Both the position numbers and the translations under genes were made by a program. The notes under the pieces are model-generated. The model searched no databases and was not told the origin of the DNA. It saw nothing but the letters and a program-made list of their open reading frames with translations. Shown piece after piece: positions 1-8,440 of a DNA stretch of 64,000 nucleotides (within the stretch, counting starts at the first letter, position 1; the number at the start of each line of letters is the position of its first letter). Source of the DNA: Rhizobium sp. ARZ01 (lineage in GTDB: Bacteria; Pseudomonadota; Alphaproteobacteria; Rhizobiales; Rhizobiaceae); the NCBI RefSeq assembly GCF_014851675.1, contig NZ_JACVAE010000005.1, positions 186,001 to 250,000 of the forward strand, in the 5' to 3' direction.

Positions 1-653
1 CGCATGACTAGGCCGTCCCCGGCAAGCAAAAGCAGGATTGAAATAAGCGTCAAGCCGATCTGTCCTGTCGTCAGCGCCAGCGGGGTAGCGACTGCGCTAG
101 CCGCAAGGAGCGTTGCAGGAAGACAGGCAGGACCCCAGCGCGCATTTCCCCATTGGATCAGGCGCCTCCGCTCGGCTTCGCTCGGCTCTTTTGATACGAT
201 GGTGAGGACGATGCCGGTGAACTGGCGCGAAAATTCACGCATATCCAACTCGACCACTCCTTCGGCGGGATCGTTGAGGCGAACCCTCGCCGGGGAGACG
301 GCCTCGAGCACTGCGAAATGGAGGAAGCGCAGATGCACGATTGCGGGGAGCGGTACAGTGGCCAAGCCGTCGAGGTCGAGCCGCCGGGCTGTCGCGGAGA
401 AGCCTTCCTCTCGTGCCGCATCACGGAGGTGCCGCAACGTCGACCCCGCCAGCGGGGAGCAGATTCGGCGCCGAAGGACATCGAGTGGGATGTCCCGGCC
501 ATAGTGCGCCATGAGCATGGCAAGGGCTACGGCACCACATTCCGCCGCCATACCTTGTAGGCGCTGCGGTGTTGCGACGAAACCATCACCGCTCATCTGT
601 GTGAAACGCTTGTAGGACGGCCCCAGATGCCGCCAGATTTGGTTGAATGCCAT
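1..653 (-). CDS. NHLP-type peptide exporter, N-terminal C39 peptidase part (partial)
   Basis: This is the first ~217 residues of a peptidase-containing ABC transporter, running off the left edge. Such proteins cleave the leader of a ribosomally made peptide after a Gly-Gly-type site and export the core. A C39 peptidase domain is visible: catalytic Cys39 in MAAECGAVALAM, His112 in LHFAVLEAV, and Asp128 in RLNDPAEG. The ending EFSRQFTGIVLTI is typical of the NHLM/NHLP exporter subgroup. After residue ~175 the first membrane segments begin (ATLLAASAVATPLALTTGQIG). The triad is complete, so the peptidase could be active; the permease and ATPase parts are outside the window. An in-frame ATG at 707 would add 18 residues. 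The expected partner adaptor lies divergently at 755 but is broken. No precursor peptide gene was seen. Confidence 0.85.
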   Translation of the reverse strand, partial: MAFNQIWRHLGPSYKRFTQMSGDGFVATPQRLQGMAAECGAVALAMLMAHYGRDIPLDVLRRRICSPLAGSTLRHLRDAAREEGFSATARRLDLDGLATVPLPAIVHLRFLHFAVLEAVSPARVRLNDPAEGVVELDMREFSRQFTGIVLTIVSKEPSEAERRRLIQWGNARWGPACLPATLLAASAVATPLALTTGQIGLTLISILLLLAGDGLVM

Positions 654-754
654 GCTTGACTCTTTTGGCCGGCGAGCGTAGCGGCGAATTGGAAACTCCC
701 TGCGCATAGACACCGGGGAGCGTTCGCAGATCAACAAACTTTAGGTCCAATATT

Positions 755-931
755 GTGGGCAATGAAACAAACGGCCAGAGCGGCTCAGTCCGTTACCGCA
801 AGGAGGCACTCGATCGCTTGGCCGAGGGTGAGCAACTGGATGAAATCGTAGCCATGCGCGCCAATGCGCGTACGCCGCTCGTTGCCGGCCTAATATTGAT
901 CGCGGCAAGTCTTGTCCTTTTGGCGGCGTGA
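755..931 (+). pseudogene. Fragment of HlyD-like NHLM secretion adaptor
   Basis: From a possible GTG start the frame reads a short N-terminal tail, then RYRKEALDRLAEGEQLDEIV and one membrane segment (LVAGLILIAASLVLLAA), then TGA. That tail-plus-anchor is characteristic of the HlyD-like adaptor of NHLM/NHLP bacteriocin systems, which normally continues for ~350 more residues in the periplasm. Everything after the membrane anchor is missing and autotransporter sequence follows, so a deletion or recombination junction lies between about 929 and 972. It is divergent from the exporter at 1-653. Non-functional as a full adaptor; a 58-residue membrane peptide could still be made. Confidence 0.6.
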
Positions 932-972
932 CCCTTCCGGCAATCCTGCCACCCCTTTCGTCCATTTCGTGC

Positions 973-1197
973 TCTCATGCCTTCGGCGACACCACGCCGA
1001 CGGCCAGCCAGGCGTTCTCGGCCGGTGACGTCTTCACCATTGCCGGCGTACCGATCGCCAAAAACAATGCGGTGATCGAGGCGGGTCTTGACCTCAGCCT
1101 GACGCCGGACGCCACCTTCGGCCTGTCCTATACCGGCCAGTTCGCCGCCGACGCTCGCGATAGCGGGTTCAAGGCAAACCTCGCAGTGAGGTTCTGA
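973..1197 (+). pseudogene. C-terminal end of an autotransporter beta-barrel
   Basis: The frame ending at 1197 reads HAFGDTTPTASQAF, later VFTIAGVPIAKNNAV, LTPDATFGLSYTGQF and a final NLAVRF. This matches the last strands of autotransporter outer-membrane barrels, including the obligatory terminal Phe. Only ~75 residues remain; the passenger and most of the barrel (normally ~270 residues) are absent. It directly follows the truncated HlyD fragment, so the two were brought together by a deletion. No signal peptide or start of its own; treat as a remnant. Confidence 0.7.
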
Positions 1198-1216
1198 GCA
1201 TGGGCTCCGTTCACCC

Positions 1217-1522
1217 ATGACGCTCGGCCGCTACCTCGCCCTCGCCGCGATGATGATCACCGGGGCTGTCCTGCCCGCGGCCCCGGCCTTGGCCGAGGCG
1301 GGTGCTGCCCTGCCGGGTGGCGCATCCTCGTTGCGGGAGACCTATTAGGACTGAGGCGTCGCCTGCGCGACGTCAACGACACAAAGCTGTGTGTAGTCTC
1401 CCAACAGCAAGCCCGGCAGGATGGCAGCGCGTGCTCGCGCTCGAACTGCAGTCCGCTGCCGGCGATGCCGCAACCGGCACACTTGCCTGCCCTTCGGCCT
1501 GCTGCTCGACCAACGCCAGTGA
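1217..1522 (+). pseudogene. Degenerate invasion-associated locus B (IalB) family gene
   Basis: An intact signal peptide (MTLGRYLALAAMMITG, then PALAEA) is followed by the family's mature start AALPGGASSLRETY. Then come TAG and TGA exactly where the family usually has Gln and Trp (ETY*D*GVAC), both explained by single transitions. Downstream, family-like stretches appear in shifted frames: SQQQARQDG, QRVLALELQSAAGD and PFGLLLDQ, needing at least two or three frameshifts. The C-terminal third is missing; sequence switches to a GlxA remnant near 1530. IalB-family proteins are small secreted proteins of alphaproteobacteria. Clearly inactive. Confidence 0.7.
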
Positions 1523-1533
1523 GGGGCGGAATC

Positions 1534-2237
1534 CTACGCTAAGGTTTTGGCAGTCGGGTCTTCGAGGATTTCGTTGACCAGGCTGCGCAGGCGTGGCGTC
1601 GCCGTCACCTATGTTGCGAGACCTGGGCTGAACTGGGTTTGCCCTCCCGGCCTGCGCATGAACAGCACCAAGTGGCGCGAGACTGAGCGCGCCGTTTGCG
1701 CGCCGCAGTCGGCTTCCACAAGTGCCAGGCATAGTTCAATCCCCGCCGTAATCCCGGCAGGGTGTAGACTGGATGCTCAGCCACAATGATCGCATCTGGC
1801 TCGATTTTGATCTGTGGCCGCAGTTCTTGTAGTAAGCCAACTGAATTCCAATGAGTTGTCGCGCGTTTGCCATCAAGAAAGCCCCCCGCAGCAAGTGCGA
1901 AGGCTCCCGTGCATACGCTGGCCAACCGGCGTGTGCTTGAAGAGCGAAGCTTCAGCCATTTGATCAGATTGGTCTCGTAGATAGCTCTTCGTAGCCCATC
2001 TTCGCTGCCCCCCGCCACGATGATCGTATCAATCTCTTCGGGAGCGGCTTCAAGCGCAACGGCGTCGCCCAGGCACTCGATGCCTGCCATGCACGACGAT
2101 AGAAATGAGGCCATCATTATTTGGGTGCGTCCATAGGCGCATATGCACCAGGTGAATAGTGCACAGCATTCGTCGAACAACGTTTCAGCGCTTCTGGTCT
2201 GATTGATTAGGTTGTGGAGAGCCTCTAGAGGCCGCAA
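1534..2237 (-). pseudogene. GlxA/FtrA-type AraC-family regulator, broken
   Basis: The minus strand encodes a DJ-1/PfpI-like amidase-type sensor domain: IDTIIVAGGSEDGLRRAI, RLASVCTGAFALAAGG and DGKRATTHWNSVGLLQEL, up to EHPVYT near 1755. The frame then shifts; the next frame continues the family as AGITAGIELCLALVEADCG and VSRHLVLFMRRPGGQ, hits an in-frame TAG at the position of a usual Gln, then reads PRLRSLVNEILEDPTA before stopping. The two AraC helix-turn-helix motifs are absent, so no DNA-binding activity is expected. The N-terminus is also poor compared with the family. Confidence 0.75.
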
Positions 2238-2302
2238 TAAAAGGTTCCGGCGCGATAGCGCCGGGTCTGCTTAGGGGGAGCATTTGCGGGATGGAGGAAA
2301 CC

Positions 2303-2731
2303 CTATGAACCCCGGCTAGATTCAAGCACCACATATTCGTGATCCTCTGCGACACCCCTTCCGATGGGTCTAAAGCCATTGTCACGGTAAAATGCCAGAG
2401 CAGCCTCATTGAGGGAAACACACTTCAACCGGTAAGGTTTGGTATACCAACCGGGCAGCGCATGAAGGAGCATCCGTCCGATACCTCGGCGTACGAACTG
2501 CGGATGAACGTGTAGATGATGGATGAAGTCGTCTGGCTCCCAAACCGAAATGAATCCGATCAGGCGTTGGCCATCGAGAGCCACCAACTGCCATTCGCCG
2601 TCGGTCTGGCTGTCATAATCAAAGAGGGTACGCGTCGATGCCAGTTCCCAATTGAACGCCGACTGTCGCGACTGCAGAAACAGTTCGCGAAGGGCTGGCA
2701 GATCAAACGGCATGGATAAGCGAATTATCAT
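2303..2731 (-). CDS. GNAT-family N-acetyltransferase
   Basis: A 142-residue protein of normal length for a single GNAT domain, transferring an acyl group from acyl-CoA to an unknown amine. The acyl-CoA pyrophosphate loop is visible as FVRRGIGRMLL (R-x-x-G-x-G), preceded by the strand HHLHVHP. The C-terminal motif LNEAALAFYRDNGFRPIGRG is the usual motif B end. No signal peptide or membrane segment. It is the only apparently intact gene between the GlxA and MucR remnants. Substrate cannot be predicted. Confidence 0.85.
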   Translation of the reverse strand: MIIRLSMPFDLPALRELFLQSRQSAFNWELASTRTLFDYDSQTDGEWQLVALDGQRLIGFISVWEPDDFIHHLHVHPQFVRRGIGRMLLHALPGWYTKPYRLKCVSLNEAALAFYRDNGFRPIGRGVAEDHEYVVLESSRGS

Positions 2732-2797
2732 GAATGTAACTGCCAGGGCTCGATGCGGGAAACAACGCCACCTTAAAATACTGTTTGGTCCTCAACA

Positions 2798-2818
2798 ACT
2801 AGCAACTTAGTTGCTAGT
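2798..2818. repeat. Perfect 9-bp inverted repeat (operator-like)
   Basis: ACTAGCAAC - TTA - GTTGCTAGT forms a perfect palindrome with a 3-base centre, upstream of the GNAT gene (start at 2731 on the minus strand) and downstream of the MucR remnant. No T-run follows on either strand, so an operator fits better than a terminator. No cognate regulator is identified. Confidence 0.5.
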
Positions 2819-2966
2819 AAAGGATTCCGTCAGGCCCTTTTCCGCGGATCATGACGACCACCTCGTCCAGGTGCTACACCAACAGCGGACCGCTGCAACG
2901 CAGGTGTGGAACGAGCTCTCGGCCGGCTGCCATTCCTTTGGGCGGCCCGAGCGCTACATCGCTACA

Positions 2967-3392
2967 TCACTTTGCTTTGGCTGTTTTTCTGGCTCTCGTA
3001 CCCTTTTGCCCAAGGCCCATCTGCTTTGCCAACGACGATCGGGTTTCGGCGTAGTCGGGCGCGACCATCGGATATGCTGAAAGGTCCCAGCGTGCGCGGT
3101 AGTCGTCAGGGCTGAAACCGAGATTGTTTTGTAGATGGCGCTTCAGCGATTTGAAGCGCTTGCCGCAGTCCAGGTAAACGAGTTCGCTGGCAGGCACCGA
3201 CGTCTTGATCGAAACCGCCGGCTTAAACGACCTCGGGAGCCTGTGTCTTGGCGGCATCACCGAGGCCGCGGAAGGCGCCATGCACGTCACTGATCAGCGG
3301 GCCAGGTTCCGGAAACCACCTCTGCGGTCAGTCGGGCCAACTCTATGTGGCCCGCTGCAACCTCACAAGCTAGTTCGGACTCACTTGTTCAG
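2967..3392 (-). pseudogene. MucR/Ros-family transcriptional regulator, frameshifted
   Basis: The longest frame (2967-3290) carries the DNA-binding part of a MucR/Ros protein: KPAVSIKTSV, CGKRFKSLKRHLQNN, DDYRARWDL, YPMVAPDYAETRSSLAKQMG. Upstream, the family N-terminus lies in other frames: ISDVHGAFRGLGDAA ends at a TAA beside GTTTAAGCC, and HIELARLTAEVVSG lies further up. At least two frameshifts, and probably a small deletion, separate the parts. In the zinc-finger region the usual second His is replaced (HLQNNLG), so even the intact part may be altered. MucR proteins regulate exopolysaccharide, motility and symbiosis genes in rhizobia. Judged inactive. Confidence 0.75.
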
Positions 3393-3472
3393 ACCCACCT
3401 AAATTATTCCCGCATCGGAGCCAATCAGCTTGCGGCCGATGTATTTTTCGGCCCCACCCTCTCAGGGTCATT

Positions 3473-3963
3473 TCAGTTCCGTTTTGAGTGTAACCCACAT
3501 ATTGACCAGTAGGTTTGTAGATCTCCACCCCAGTGGAAATAGCCGGCAGCATCGATGCTCTCGGGCGTTGGGCAATTCCCGGTGTAGACCTGCGATGAAG
3601 AATAAGAGCTGTAGGAGGGAGCTAGAGGGAACGATCCAGCCAGATATGAGGGCGTAGTGCCAGCGTCTGCGCCTTGTGCTGGCTGCGAAGTGTTGGCGAC
3701 GACCGTCGTGGAGTCTGTACCAAAGGCAACCGTACGCCAGCTCCGGTGCGACCGCTCGGTGCACGTGTCACAGTAATTGTGCCATGCCGGCCGTCGTTGC
3801 ACTTAACCGGAGTCGAAATGGTAGGGCGCGAGTAGCGCGACTTGTAGCTGCGTTTGGACGCATGGTTCCGCGGCGGCCTCTCAGATGAGCTTTGTTCCTC
3901 ACAAGAAAATCGTCTCGTCGCTTTAACGCATGGGAAATCAGCTGTTGATAGATCGTTTGGCAT
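3473..3963 (-). pseudogene. Hypothetical protein gene, probably frameshifted
   Basis: Two adjacent minus-strand frames read like one protein. The upstream frame has RSYKSRYSRPTISTPVKCND and GTITVTRAPSGRTGAG; near 3750 the sense continues one frame over as TVAFGTDSTTVVAN, a Ser/Tyr-rich stretch, and GNCPTPESIDAAGYFHWGGD. The K-C-N-D-G-R stretch resembles small secreted proteins of rhizobia that I recognise only loosely. No signal peptide is clear. It could also be two unrelated short frames. Function unknown. Confidence 0.4.
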
Positions 3964-4047
3964 TCGAAGGAGTTGGATGCCGAAGGATGTAGGGCGGAAC
4001 TATACTGAACACGCGTCCACGGAGACCGGGAACTGGACTGTAAAATA

Positions 4048-4743
4048 ATGCTTTCCACTACAAAATTAATCGCGCAAGCGGTCGGATCTTTTCTCCATTA
4101 CGAGTACGCGCTCGGGCGTGGTGGGATGTTCTCCGAACGATATCTGACAACACCTGTTTCGCAAGCGTTGCAATATAAGTACAAATGTGGCGTCACGGCT
4201 GAACACAAGCACCCCTCACTGAAAGGTGCTGGAGGGTCGTATCCGCGTGTGGACTTTGCAGCTGTGACGGGGTTTCCAAAGGCTCTGGCGGTCGTGGAAA
4301 CGAAGTGGACTAATCACGCAAATATTTCGCGACAAGCGATATTGTGGGATCTGCTTCGGCTCGAACTGGTTGCCAGAGCTGACAATGCAGAAGCATTCTT
4401 CGTGCTGGCAGGGGAGCGGTCCATGATCACGAAGATTTCGACATATAAGTGGAGTGATGGGCAAAGAGCTGCTTCATTCCTGCCATTCGGCAAAGCCGGG
4501 AAAATCCAAGTGAAAGGCGCCGTCCACGTCTTGGGTGAGAGCCTTCAAAGGCGTTTTGATGAATATCCGGAGGTTGAATTCCCTTGCTCGCTTCATCTCA
4601 AATCGCCCTATGCCTACCCTCAGCAAGTAAATGAAGACCAGAAGTCAAGCTCGGCGAAGTATCAGGTATTCGTCTGGCAGCTGAATATGGACCTATCGAG
4701 CCGCGAGCGCTTTGTACCCTCCGCCAAGGCGTCAGTTCCCTGA
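4048..4743 (+). CDS. Hypothetical protein, candidate PD-(D/E)XK nuclease fold
   Basis: A 231-residue protein I do not recognise by family. Residues 69-86 contain RVDF, then after 14 residues VVETKW, giving D69-x14-E84-x-K86. That spacing and the hydrophobic strands around it match the D...(D/E)xK metal site of restriction-like nucleases. An N-terminal helix with Glu19 could supply the additional acidic residue of that fold. The second half is mixed and ends without membrane or coiled-coil signals. Base composition is visibly more AT-rich than the neighbours, suggesting transfer. No adjacent methyltransferase or ATPase is present, so if it is a nuclease it acts alone or is a leftover. The ribosome site before 4048 is weak (GGACTG). 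Confidence 0.55.
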   Translation: MLSTTKLIAQAVGSFLHYEYALGRGGMFSERYLTTPVSQALQYKYKCGVTAEHKHPSLKGAGGSYPRVDFAAVTGFPKALAVVETKWTNHANISRQAILWDLLRLELVARADNAEAFFVLAGERSMITKISTYKWSDGQRAASFLPFGKAGKIQVKGAVHVLGESLQRRFDEYPEVEFPCSLHLKSPYAYPQQVNEDQKSSSAKYQVFVWQLNMDLSSRERFVPSAKASVP

Positions 4744-5259
4744 CAACGACACGTTAGGGCTTATGAAAGGCGCGACAACGCCCTGCTAGAATTTCACAAC
4801 ATCACGCGGTGGAACTGGGCGAGGTCTATTTCCGCATTGGAGCCCGAGTACCGGGGACGTACCTGAAAGTGAACTGTTTTTCGCTACTTCGGCCACGGCC
4901 GGTCGGCCGCGGACATTCAGCCGGCGCCCTGTCACCTTGATGAAATGATGCGGCTGGAAAGATTGGGCTGCCGTTGGAGTTTGATGCAGTTCACCCCTGC
5001 TAAGGAAGCGAAAAGAATGAAAAACTGAGAGGCTCGTTAACCCTGTGTACCGGCGGAAGGTTCGAATCCGTCAAGAGCAGGGATTTGGTAGTTGGGGCGT
5101 GGGCCAGTTGCAGGCAATCGCGACACTGCGCTCAACGGCGTCATTCAGGTCGCCTTTGCGATTTCCTGAAAGTTGACGGTCCGCTGAGGGCCAAGAGCGG
5201 TCGTCGCCACTCGCCCGCAAGGCGCTCGACTGCCTCGCCAACTCCTCCCGGCGAATAGC
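4744..5259. other. Gene-free stretch with a tRNA T-arm-like motif
   Basis: No convincing gene on either strand. At 5059-5069 the sequence GGTTCGAATCC is the tRNA T-arm consensus, preceded by GCGGAA and followed by GTC, so a weak T-stem can form. I cannot fold a complete tRNA around it. It may be a decayed tRNA 3' end left by an integration, or chance. Confidence 0.3.
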
Positions 5260-6861
5260 TCACCAGAGACCTACGGCAACAAACCGATCAAGCTCCAGCC
5301 GACGCGTCACGCCGATCGCTTTGAGGAACTCCTCATCGTGGCTTACCACCAACAATGCCCCGTCATATGCACGCAATCCCGCCTCGACAGCGGCGATTGA
5401 GTCCATGTCCAGATTGTTCGTCGGCTCATCCAAGACAAGAAGCGACGGTGGGTGAGAACAACCAAGAATACAGGCGAGACCGGCTCGCAACATCTGTCCG
5501 CCGGAAAGCGTGCCAACCATTTGGTAAGCCGCGTCGGCTCGAAACATGAACCGGGCAAGCGCTGCCCGACATTTGTTCTCATCCGCCTCCGGATCGAGAA
5601 GGTGGAAATTGTCTCTGATTGAGAGAGCCGGATTAAGCACGCTCACTCGCTGGTCGAGCATCGCCATTTTGACCGGCACCCGCACAGTGCCTGCGAACGA
5701 CCGTAATCCACCCGAGATTAGCGACAAAAGTGTCGTCTTCCCCGAGCCATTCGGCCCAGTGACAGCGACCCGTTCCGGCCCGACCATCTCAAAGGAGAGA
5801 TCGCGAAGAATCGGTCTTTCGGCATGATAGCCGGCAGTAACGCCGTCGACCCGCAGAACGAGCTTTGACGTCGGCAGGCCGGTTGGTGGAAGCGTCACCG
5901 AAAGTGGCTGTAGTATCTCGATCCTTTCGCGTGCCGCCAACACATCATCGGCCGCCTTGGTTCGCAGCCTGTCGGCGAGCCGGGTATTCGAACCGCTCGT
6001 GTTTTCCGCACGCCGTTTCAGTCCGCCGGCAACGATTCGCGGCATATCGGCCTTCGAGGCTTTCCGCTTGCCGCCAGCGTCCTGGCGCGCCTTGCGTTCG
6101 ATGGTTGTCTGTGCCGTCCGTTTGACTTCCACCAGACGCTTTTCAGCGTCAGCGAGATCGCGCTCGATGGCGGCGAGGTCCTGCGACTTGCGTTCGCGGT
6201 ACCGACTCCAGTTGCCGCCGTAGCGGATCGCACCAAGTGGTGTGATCTCAACGATCGCGTCAACAGTCTCAAGTAGCTCTCGGTCATGGCTAACGATGAT
6301 GGCTCCGCCGCGCCAACCGGCAAGAAGATCGATCACAGCCTGCCTGCCGTCGCGGTCCAAATGGTTGGTGGGTTCGTCCAAAATCAGAAAGTCAGGTTCT
6401 GCGAAGATCAACGCCGCGAGTCCAGCGCGTGTGCGCTGACCGCCTGAAAGCGTGGTGAGTGACGTTTCGGCATGCGCTTGGAGTCCAGCGCGGGCCAGCG
6501 CCTCGCCGACGCGGGCATCAAGCGTCCAGTCGGCACTGGCGAGTTCGTTGACGGTGGCCTCGCCCGCTTCCGCGCGCGCAAGCAATGCAAGGGACTGTCG
6601 TACGCCAAACAGATCGGCGATGGTCTCATCCGGCGCGACATGGACACTCTGGCGCAGTATGGCAAGGTTGCCGGAGACGCCGACCGACCCGGAGAAAGCT
6701 ACCAGTTCGCCGATAATCAGCCTGAGCAGTGTCGTCTTGCCAACACCGTTACGGCCGACAACGCCAACGCGTTCCACGCCAAAGCTAAGATTCAGATTGG
6801 AGAAAAGCGGCCTTCCGTCAGGCGTGGACCACGAAAGATTTGCAAGCGTAATAGCGGACAT
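5260..6861 (-). CDS. ABC-F family ATPase
   Basis: A 533-residue soluble protein with two ABC ATPase domains and no membrane segments, the ABC-F layout. These proteins bind the ribosomal E site and relieve stalling or confer antibiotic protection. Domain 1: Walker A GRNGVGKTTLL, signature LSGGQRTRAG, Walker B FLILDEPTNHLD, switch His in IIVSHDRELLE. A charged linker follows (WSRYRERKSQDLAAIERDL onward). Domain 2: GPNGSGKTTLL, LSGGQMLRAG, LLVLDEPTNNLD, LVVSHDEEFL. I chose ATG 6861 (MSAITLANLSWS), which aligns with the usual ABC-F start and has GGGAAT upstream; an in-frame ATG at 6900 would add an unlikely 13-residue leader. Monocistronic. Subgroup unclear, so I do not predict a drug. Confidence 0.9.
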   Translation of the reverse strand: MSAITLANLSWSTPDGRPLFSNLNLSFGVERVGVVGRNGVGKTTLLRLIIGELVAFSGSVGVSGNLAILRQSVHVAPDETIADLFGVRQSLALLARAEAGEATVNELASADWTLDARVGEALARAGLQAHAETSLTTLSGGQRTRAGLAALIFAEPDFLILDEPTNHLDRDGRQAVIDLLAGWRGGAIIVSHDRELLETVDAIVEITPLGAIRYGGNWSRYRERKSQDLAAIERDLADAEKRLVEVKRTAQTTIERKARQDAGGKRKASKADMPRIVAGGLKRRAENTSGSNTRLADRLRTKAADDVLAARERIEILQPLSVTLPPTGLPTSKLVLRVDGVTAGYHAERPILRDLSFEMVGPERVAVTGPNGSGKTTLLSLISGGLRSFAGTVRVPVKMAMLDQRVSVLNPALSIRDNFHLLDPEADENKCRAALARFMFRADAAYQMVGTLSGGQMLRAGLACILGCSHPPSLLVLDEPTNNLDMDSIAAVEAGLRAYDGALLVVSHDEEFLKAIGVTRRLELDRFVAVGLW

Positions 6862-7286
6862 AGACAGATTCCCGAATAGCAACATGAAGCGGCTTTGCAA
6901 TCGGGTTGAAGTCCATGAGTCACCATCCTGTTTATGCTGCGGACATCGGTTAACTAAGCGGTAAGTGGCGCGCGTTCAAGGCCCAAAAGCAGCCTGCAGT
7001 GCGACGATTGCAGCCGACGAACGCATGGATCGTTCGAAGTCGGACATTGCCAGAGTTTCGCAGTCGAAAATTGTTGCCAGTCTCTTGCCAAAGCAACTGA
7101 CACGCGGGCCTGTTGCTATTCGCTCCCGCGATGGCACAACCACTAAGCCAAGTCCGGCGTCTCCTTCGCGCCCCCAAGCTGACGTCAGTACCCATCTACT
7201 TTGCGCCGAAAACTGACTCCCACACCCTCTCATCATGTGTTGATCGATGCTAACAGTTTTCCAAATCGTATCCTGGAGGCCAATCC
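6862..7286. other. Intergenic region upstream of ABC-F and DUF982 genes
   Basis: No gene is supported. A minus-strand open frame across 6976-7323 has some hydrophobic character but no recognisable family and no ribosome site. The stretch must hold the promoters of the divergent genes starting at 6861 (minus) and 7287 (plus). Confidence 0.4.
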
Positions 7287-7532
7287 GTGAGCAACAACTG
7301 GAACAAGGGCGTGACTCTGGCACTGGAAGCGCCAGGAAAATTCACGACCATAAGCAACACTCAAGAAGCCTCATGGGCACTCATTGAAGATTGGCCGATT
7401 GACGATGGCGAAGAACTGAACCGGGCCCTTCTTGTCATCGAGGCGGCGATCAAGGGCAAGAAGACGTCCGAGGAGGCAAGATTTGCGTTCATTGCTGCGG
7501 CGCACGAAGCCCAGATTGAAATCAAGGACTAA
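7287..7532 (+). CDS. DUF982 domain protein
   Basis: An 81-residue protein starting at GTG, chosen because CTGGAGG sits 9 bases upstream and the family starts here. The pattern ALIEDWPIDDGEELNRALLVIEAAIKG followed by EEARFAFIAAAHEA is the DUF982 signature of rhizobial small proteins, which occur in many copies and have no known function. Soluble, no signal peptide. Located 44 bases ahead of the PhzF gene on the same strand and possibly co-transcribed with it. Confidence 0.8.
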   Translation: MSNNWNKGVTLALEAPGKFTTISNTQEASWALIEDWPIDDGEELNRALLVIEAAIKGKKTSEEARFAFIAAAHEAQIEIKD

Positions 7533-7576
7533 CTTATCCGCTGCAGCGCATACAATGAGAGCGTCAGGAGATCATA

Positions 7577-8425
7577 ATGAGACACGGAATCACAAAATTT
7601 TCATTCCAGCAGGTCGATGTCTTTTCCTCCAAAGCTTTGCTAGGCAATCCGTTGGCGGTTGTCATTGGAGCAGATTCTCTGACCGCGTCTGAGATGGCTG
7701 CCTTCGCGCGCTGGACGAACCTCAGCGAAACGACTTTCCTTCTACAGCCGAGGTTGGCAGATGCCGACTACCGCGTTCGCATCTTTACACCTGTTGCTGA
7801 GTTGCCCTTCGCGGGCCACCCCACTTTGGGGAGCTGCCACACATGGCTGTCGTCCGGCGGAAGGCCAAAGAGGCGCGAGATTGTCCAGGAGTGCGAGGCA
7901 GGACTGGTTCACATTCGGCGCAACGATGGACGACTTTCCTTTGAAGCCCCCGAACTGCGCCGATCAGGCCCGGTGGAACGCGACACACTGACGCGAGTCC
8001 TCAAGGGCCTGCGGTTGACCTCTGATGACATCGTCGACGCCAACTGGGTGGACAATGGCCCTGGCTGGCTCGCTGTCCTACTGCGCTCCAGGGTTGACGT
8101 CCTCGCGCTTCGCCCGGATTTCGCCGTCCTGTCCGGACTACGGGTCGGTGTCGTTGCCCCCTGGGATCCAACAAAGGATGGGCGGGAAGCGGATTTCGAG
8201 GTGCGTGCCTTTAGCGCGGCCGGTTTTGAAGACCCGGTAACCGGCAGCTTAAATGCAGGCATCGCTCAATGGTTGATTGGCAACGGCAGCGCTCCTTCAT
8301 CATACATTGCCAGCCAAGGCACCGTCCTTGGACGGGAAGGCCGTGTTTATGTTGAACTGGTTGAAGATCAGATTTGGGTCGGTGGCGACGTTACGACTTG
8401 CATCGAGGGCGTCGCAGCCTTTTAA
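7577..8425 (+). CDS. PhzF-family isomerase
   Basis: A 282-residue protein with the two-lobed diaminopimelate-epimerase-like fold of PhzF proteins. Members isomerise small metabolites by acid-base catalysis; the founding enzyme acts in phenazine synthesis, but no other phenazine genes are here. Visible motifs are QQVDVFSSKALLGNPLAVV at the N-terminus, the catalytic Glu51 in NLSETTFLL, FTPVAELPFAGHPTLG, and FEDPVTGSLNAGIAQWL in the second lobe. The start has AGGAG 8 bases upstream. Length is normal. Its 3' end faces the isochorismatase remnant with only 15 bases between stops. Confidence 0.88.
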   Translation: MRHGITKFSFQQVDVFSSKALLGNPLAVVIGADSLTASEMAAFARWTNLSETTFLLQPRLADADYRVRIFTPVAELPFAGHPTLGSCHTWLSSGGRPKRREIVQECEAGLVHIRRNDGRLSFEAPELRRSGPVERDTLTRVLKGLRLTSDDIVDANWVDNGPGWLAVLLRSRVDVLALRPDFAVLSGLRVGVVAPWDPTKDGREADFEVRAFSAAGFEDPVTGSLNAGIAQWLIGNGSAPSSYIASQGTVLGREGRVYVELVEDQIWVGGDVTTCIEGVAAF

Positions 8426-8440
8426 AATGCTCGTTATAGG

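Noticed and set aside
4..504. Long plus-strand open frame at the left edge
   Set aside because: It is antisense to the C39-peptidase gene, whose minus-strand frame shows a complete catalytic triad and family motifs.
5040..5095. Complete tRNA gene around GGTTCGAATCC
   Set aside because: Only the T-arm motif is present; acceptor, D-arm and anticodon arms cannot be paired.
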